In this document: positions 15,506-18,319 of the stretch, piece by piece
Position numbering within the stretch: the first letter of the stretch is position 1
Layout: each line of letters opens with the position of its first letter
Source: Fidelibacterota bacterium
Lineage (GTDB): Bacteria; Fidelibacterota; UBA2242; JAFGTP01
Assembly (NCBI GenBank): GCA_021735285.1
Contig: JAIPHI010000034.1
Coordinates: 1 to 18,319 of the forward strand
Direction of reading: 5' to 3'
Length of the DNA: 18,319 nt
Translations under genes and position numbers: made by a program
The notes under the pieces: generated by a model
What the model saw: only the letters and a program-made list of their open reading frames with translations
What the model was told of the DNA's origin: nothing
Databases searched by the model: none

Positions 15506-16369
15506 TTAATCAAAAACTACAGTCTTATTTTTATAAACCAAAATCCTCTGTTCACAATGGTAGTTAAAAGCTTGAACGAGAACCAGTCTTTCCAGATCCC
15601 GGCCCTTATATTTTAAATCTTCAATTGTATCCTTATGAGAAATCCGAACCACATCCTGTTCAATAATTGGGCCTTCATCAAGTTTCTCAGTTACATAATG
15701 GCTGGTAGCCCCAATGATCTTGACCCCTCTTTTATAGGCCTGTTCATAGGGATTGCCACCAATAAATGCCGGAAGAAATGAGTGGTGAATATTGATAATT
15801 CTATTATGATATGCATCCACAAAATCAGATGATAAGATTTGCATATAACGAGCTAATACTATAAAATCTATCTCATGCTCTTCCATCAAATCTAATTCTT
15901 TCTGCTCTTGCTCTTTTTTATTATTTTTATTAATGGGGAAAACGTGATAAGATATTCCATACTCTTCAGCCAGACTCTCCAGGTCCGGATGGTTAGAAAT
16001 GATAAGAGGTATTTCTACGTTAAATTCGCCCAAACTATAGCGCCACAGAATTTCTTGAAGGCAATGTGCATATTTAGATACAAAAATAGCAGCCTTTGGT
16101 TTTTCTTCAAGAAAGTGAATATCCCATTTAGCATGAAATTCCTTTGCCAGAGGCATAAAAGCTTGCTCTAACTCCGAAGCCGGAATAGTAAAATCCTTCA
16201 TATCCCATGAGATTCTGGTAAAAAATATATTCTCTTCAATATCTACGTGTTCATCCAGATCGAGAATATTCCCTCCCCGCTCAAAAATAAAATGTGATAT
16301 CCGTGCTACTATCCCAACTCTATCCGGGCAGGATAATAAAAGAACTGCAGTCAAATTTTTATCAGACAC
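15506..16369 (-). CDS. purU: Formyltetrahydrofolate deformylase
   Basis: 287 residues, close to the usual ~280. The enzyme hydrolyses 10-formyl-THF to THF and formate, balancing one-carbon units and feeding formate to purine synthesis. An N-terminal ACT domain (~6-85: LLLSCPDRVGIVARISHFI, GGNILDLDEHVD) serves as the regulatory part. The formyltransferase-type catalytic domain (~90-285) has the triad Asn193 and His195 in INIHHSFLPAF and Asp231 in EKLDEGPIIEQDV, plus the YMQILS loop (175-180). The ACT domain separates it from PurN. The start is GTG at 16369 with GGAGGA eight bases before it. An ATG-only caller would miss this N-terminus and cut into the ACT domain. It lies 29 bases after gatB on the same strand, so the two are probably one transcript. 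No strong terminator is visible after its stop; only a weak AAAAC/GTTTT stem is seen. Confidence 0.96.
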   Translation of the reverse strand: MSDKNLTAVLLLSCPDRVGIVARISHFIFERGGNILDLDEHVDIEENIFFTRISWDMKDFTIPASELEQAFMPLAKEFHAKWDIHFLEEKPKAAIFVSKYAHCLQEILWRYSLGEFNVEIPLIISNHPDLESLAEEYGISYHVFPINKNNKKEQEQKELDLMEEHEIDFIVLARYMQILSSDFVDAYHNRIINIHHSFLPAFIGGNPYEQAYKRGVKIIGATSHYVTEKLDEGPIIEQDVVRISHKDTIEDLKYKGRDLERLVLVQAFNYHCEQRILVYKNKTVVFD

Positions 16370-16398
16370 AATATACTTCCTCCAATTATCGGTTTACA

Positions 16399-17838
16399 TT
16401 ATTCATCAAGCAATTTTCGTAGTATTTCCTGGGTTTCCTGGGGATTTGCTTTACCTTTTGTTTTTTTCATCACCTGTCCCATAAAGAAACCAAAAAGTTT
16501 TTTCTCTCCTTCGCGATACCTTGCGGCTTCGTCAGAATTTTCCTCTAGCACCGCTTCAATAATACCGGCAAGCTGATCAGAGCCGCTCATTTGCGCCAGC
16601 CCTTCTTCTTCAACAATTTCTGCCGGAGAGACATCATTCTGGAGCATTTTATTAAATACTTTTTTCGCACTATTAGCATTGATTTTATCGTCTTTTAGAA
16701 GAATTAGAAGCTGACCAAATCTTTTTTCTGAGATAGCAAAGTCAGTTATATTGATATTTTCTTCTTTTAGCACTCTTAGAACTTCATTTTGTAACCATTT
16801 ACTGGTCAGGACAGGTGCTTCTGAAATCTCAACAGTATTCTCATAATAATTTGCAATGTTATGATCACTGATCAGGAGGTCAATGTCATAATCTCTTAAT
16901 TCATATTCTTTTTTAAATCTTTTGTGTTTTTCATCAGGAAGTTCAGCAATGTCTTCCTTAATCTTATGCAGCCATTTTTGGTCAACTTCAAGAGCTACCA
17001 GGTCAGGTTCGGGAAAATAACGATAATCCTCAGATTCCTCCTTACCTCGCATAGGACGGGCTTCTTCTCTTCTATCATCCCAAAGTAAGGTTTGTTGAAC
17101 AACTTTACCTCCCTCCTCTAGTAATTTAGACTGTCTTTTTATCTCAAATTCAAGCGCTTTTTTTACTCCACTAAAGGAATTCATATTTTTCATCTCTGTT
17201 CTAATACCAAACTCTCGCTCTCCCTTTTTGCGAACAGAGATATTAGCATCACAACGAAGACTGCCCTGCTCCATATTACAATCACTTATTTCCAGATATT
17301 CCAAAGTCAGTTTTAATTTCCGAAGATATTGATAAGCTTCTTCAGGTGAACGAATATCAGGCTCAGAAACTATCTCAATCAAAGGTACTCCACACCGATT
17401 AAAATCAAGATAAGTATCTTCATCACTCTCAACCCCGTGAATAGATTTACCTGAGTCCTCTTCCAGGTGAATCCGGGTAATACCTATCGCCTTTTCTCCG
17501 TTTTCACTCTCAATCATCAACTTTCCGGAATAACAAAGTGGTTGTTTATATTGGGATATTTGATAACCTTTTGGCAGATCCGGATAAAAATAATTTTTCC
17601 TGGCAAAACGGCAAAAATCAGCAATTTCACAATTAGTGGCCAGTCCGGCTTTTATACCAAACTCAACAGCCTTTTTATTAAGAACTGGGAGGGTACCCGG
17701 ATATCCGAGACAAATTGGACAGGTATGAATATTCGGAGCATCTCCGTATTTATTTTTACACTTGCAAAACATTTTAGATTGAGTCTGTAATTGGACATGT
17801 ACTTCCAAACCAATTACCGGTTCATAAACTTCCGCCAT
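16399..17838 (-). CDS. gatB: Aspartyl/glutamyl-tRNA(Asn/Gln) amidotransferase subunit B
   Basis: 479 residues, full length. GatB is the kinase/tRNA-binding subunit of GatCAB. It activates mischarged Glu-tRNA(Gln) or Asp-tRNA(Asn), which are then amidated with ammonia from GatA. The N-terminal signature is GLEVHVQLQTQSKMFC (10-25). Zinc-type cysteines are C25, C27, C40 and C43 (FCKCK...TCPIC). LPKGYQISQYKQPLC, the G.TRIHLEEDSGKS segment, DFNRCGVPLIEIVSEPD and the RCDANISVR motif follow in family order. The tail (~330-479) is the helical plus YqeY-like tRNA-binding region, ending in GKANPQETQEILRKLL. The ATG at 17838 has only a weak GAGAG. gatA and gatC are not adjacent, which is common outside Gram-positive operons. 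It is divergent from the archease gene and followed by purU. Confidence 0.97.
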   Translation of the reverse strand: MAEVYEPVIGLEVHVQLQTQSKMFCKCKNKYGDAPNIHTCPICLGYPGTLPVLNKKAVEFGIKAGLATNCEIADFCRFARKNYFYPDLPKGYQISQYKQPLCYSGKLMIESENGEKAIGITRIHLEEDSGKSIHGVESDEDTYLDFNRCGVPLIEIVSEPDIRSPEEAYQYLRKLKLTLEYLEISDCNMEQGSLRCDANISVRKKGEREFGIRTEMKNMNSFSGVKKALEFEIKRQSKLLEEGGKVVQQTLLWDDRREEARPMRGKEESEDYRYFPEPDLVALEVDQKWLHKIKEDIAELPDEKHKRFKKEYELRDYDIDLLISDHNIANYYENTVEISEAPVLTSKWLQNEVLRVLKEENINITDFAISEKRFGQLLILLKDDKINANSAKKVFNKMLQNDVSPAEIVEEEGLAQMSGSDQLAGIIEAVLEENSDEAARYREGEKKLFGFFMGQVMKKTKGKANPQETQEILRKLLDE

Positions 17839-18029
17839 ATTTTACTCTCTATTTATGATTATAAACTTGCAAATAATCTCATTAGATATAACCATTAAAT
17901 TTGAGAGTTAAACTGTAAATTGCAAGAAAATTCTGATAATAAAACCTTTTGACAATATTTTATCAGTAAGTTTGCATTTGGACTAATCATAAAATAAGTT
18001 TATAAGAACAATAATAAAAAGGAAATAGA
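17839..18029. promoter_or_regulatory. Divergent promoter region between gatB and archease
   Basis: Both genes start from this 191-bp AT-rich gap. On the plus strand TTGACA (17949-17954) is a perfect -35-like hexamer, but the expected -10 position (TTGCAT) is poor. TTTATAA near 17999-18005 is the nearest -10-like sequence. On the minus strand TATAAT occurs about 30 bases before the gatB start without a convincing -35. CTTGCAA and TTGCAAG form a short inverted pair near 17865 and 17919. Exact promoters cannot be fixed. Confidence 0.35.
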
Positions 18030-18319
18030 ATGCATTCAGAACCAAAAATATATGAAACATTTGACCACACAGCTGATCTTGGCATTAAAGTTACTGCTAA
18101 AAATATAACAGGTCTCTTTTTCAACTCTGCTCAAACTCTTAATGACTTATTAGTCGATGATGTGCCGGTAGTAGCAAAATCTGATGAACAGATTGAAATT
18201 AATGCACCCGATCAAGAAATGCTTCTCCATGATTTTCTGGCCGAATTACTATCTCTATTCTGGTCAGATAACCAGTTGATTACTAAGATTAAAATTCTAG
18301 AGTTGACAAATACACATTT
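18030..18319 (+). CDS. Archease, 3' end beyond the window
   Basis: 96 codons are visible. Archease is the small activator that lets RNA ligase RtcB turn over many times (3'-phosphate to 5'-OH ligation in RNA repair or tRNA splicing). The N-terminus YETFDHTADLGIKVTAK (residues 8-24) has the family's F-x-H-T-A-D-L-G-I motif, with the Asp that binds metal. LFFNSAQTLNDLLVD and LLHDFLAELLSLF continue the family fold. Full archeases are about 135-145 residues, so roughly the last third is missing. The ATG at 18030 has AAGGA seven bases upstream. It is divergent from gatB. An rtcB gene is often adjacent, but the next gene is outside the window. Confidence 0.9.
   Translation, partial: MHSEPKIYETFDHTADLGIKVTAKNITGLFFNSAQTLNDLLVDDVPVVAKSDEQIEINAPDQEMLLHDFLAELLSLFWSDNQLITKIKILELTNTH

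Overview
The window is AT-rich chromosomal DNA from a Gram-negative (two-membrane) bacterium. It encodes a TolC-type outer-membrane channel, an HlyD/MacA-type adaptor and small exported proteins. The style is FCB-like: a large sensor kinase with two-component-regulator propeller repeats, mixed ATG/GTG/TTG starts, and Shine-Dalgarno sites that are strong on some genes and absent on others. Candidate phyla such as Marinimicrobia/Neomarinimicrobiota, KSB1 or Calditrichota would fit. That placement is an impression from gene content and was not tested by a search.

Left block, minus strand, about 6233 down to 1 and probably one operon: a CCA-adding-type tRNA nucleotidyltransferase with HD domain, a Yip1-family membrane protein, a TolC-like channel, an HlyD/MacA-like adaptor, then two tandem paralogous exported proteins of unknown function, the second cut by the window edge. 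The ABC or RND pump expected to join the adaptor and channel is not in view and may lie past the left edge.

Middle, 6234-7669, about 1.4 kb without a credible gene but rich in structure. It holds a 163-bp element with roughly 30-bp imperfect terminal inverted repeats and a central hairpin (MITE-like). It also holds a large head-to-head inverted repeat (about 6702-7099). Each arm of that repeat ends in an 84-nt module of three hairpins in the same order and nearly the same spacing, and the two modules differ by changes that mostly preserve base pairing. Smaller palindromes follow. An isolated plus-strand gene for an RmlC-like cupin epimerase comes next (7670-8206).

Right block, minus strand, 15232 down to 8242: a U32-family (TrhP/RlhA-type) protein, then a 1435-residue sensor histidine kinase (14 propeller-type repeats, Y_Y_Y domain, one membrane span, GAF, PAS, HisKA, HATPase), then an NtrC-class sigma-54 response regulator. 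The regulator's Shine-Dalgarno overlaps the kinase stop codon. These two form a cognate two-component pair. Further right, purU and gatB are a short minus-strand pair of housekeeping genes, and a divergent plus-strand archease gene runs off the right edge.

The most notable items are the covarying three-hairpin inverted repeat, the MITE-like element, the unfused propeller-kinase/sigma-54 regulator pair, and the tandem unknown exported proteins inside an efflux operon.
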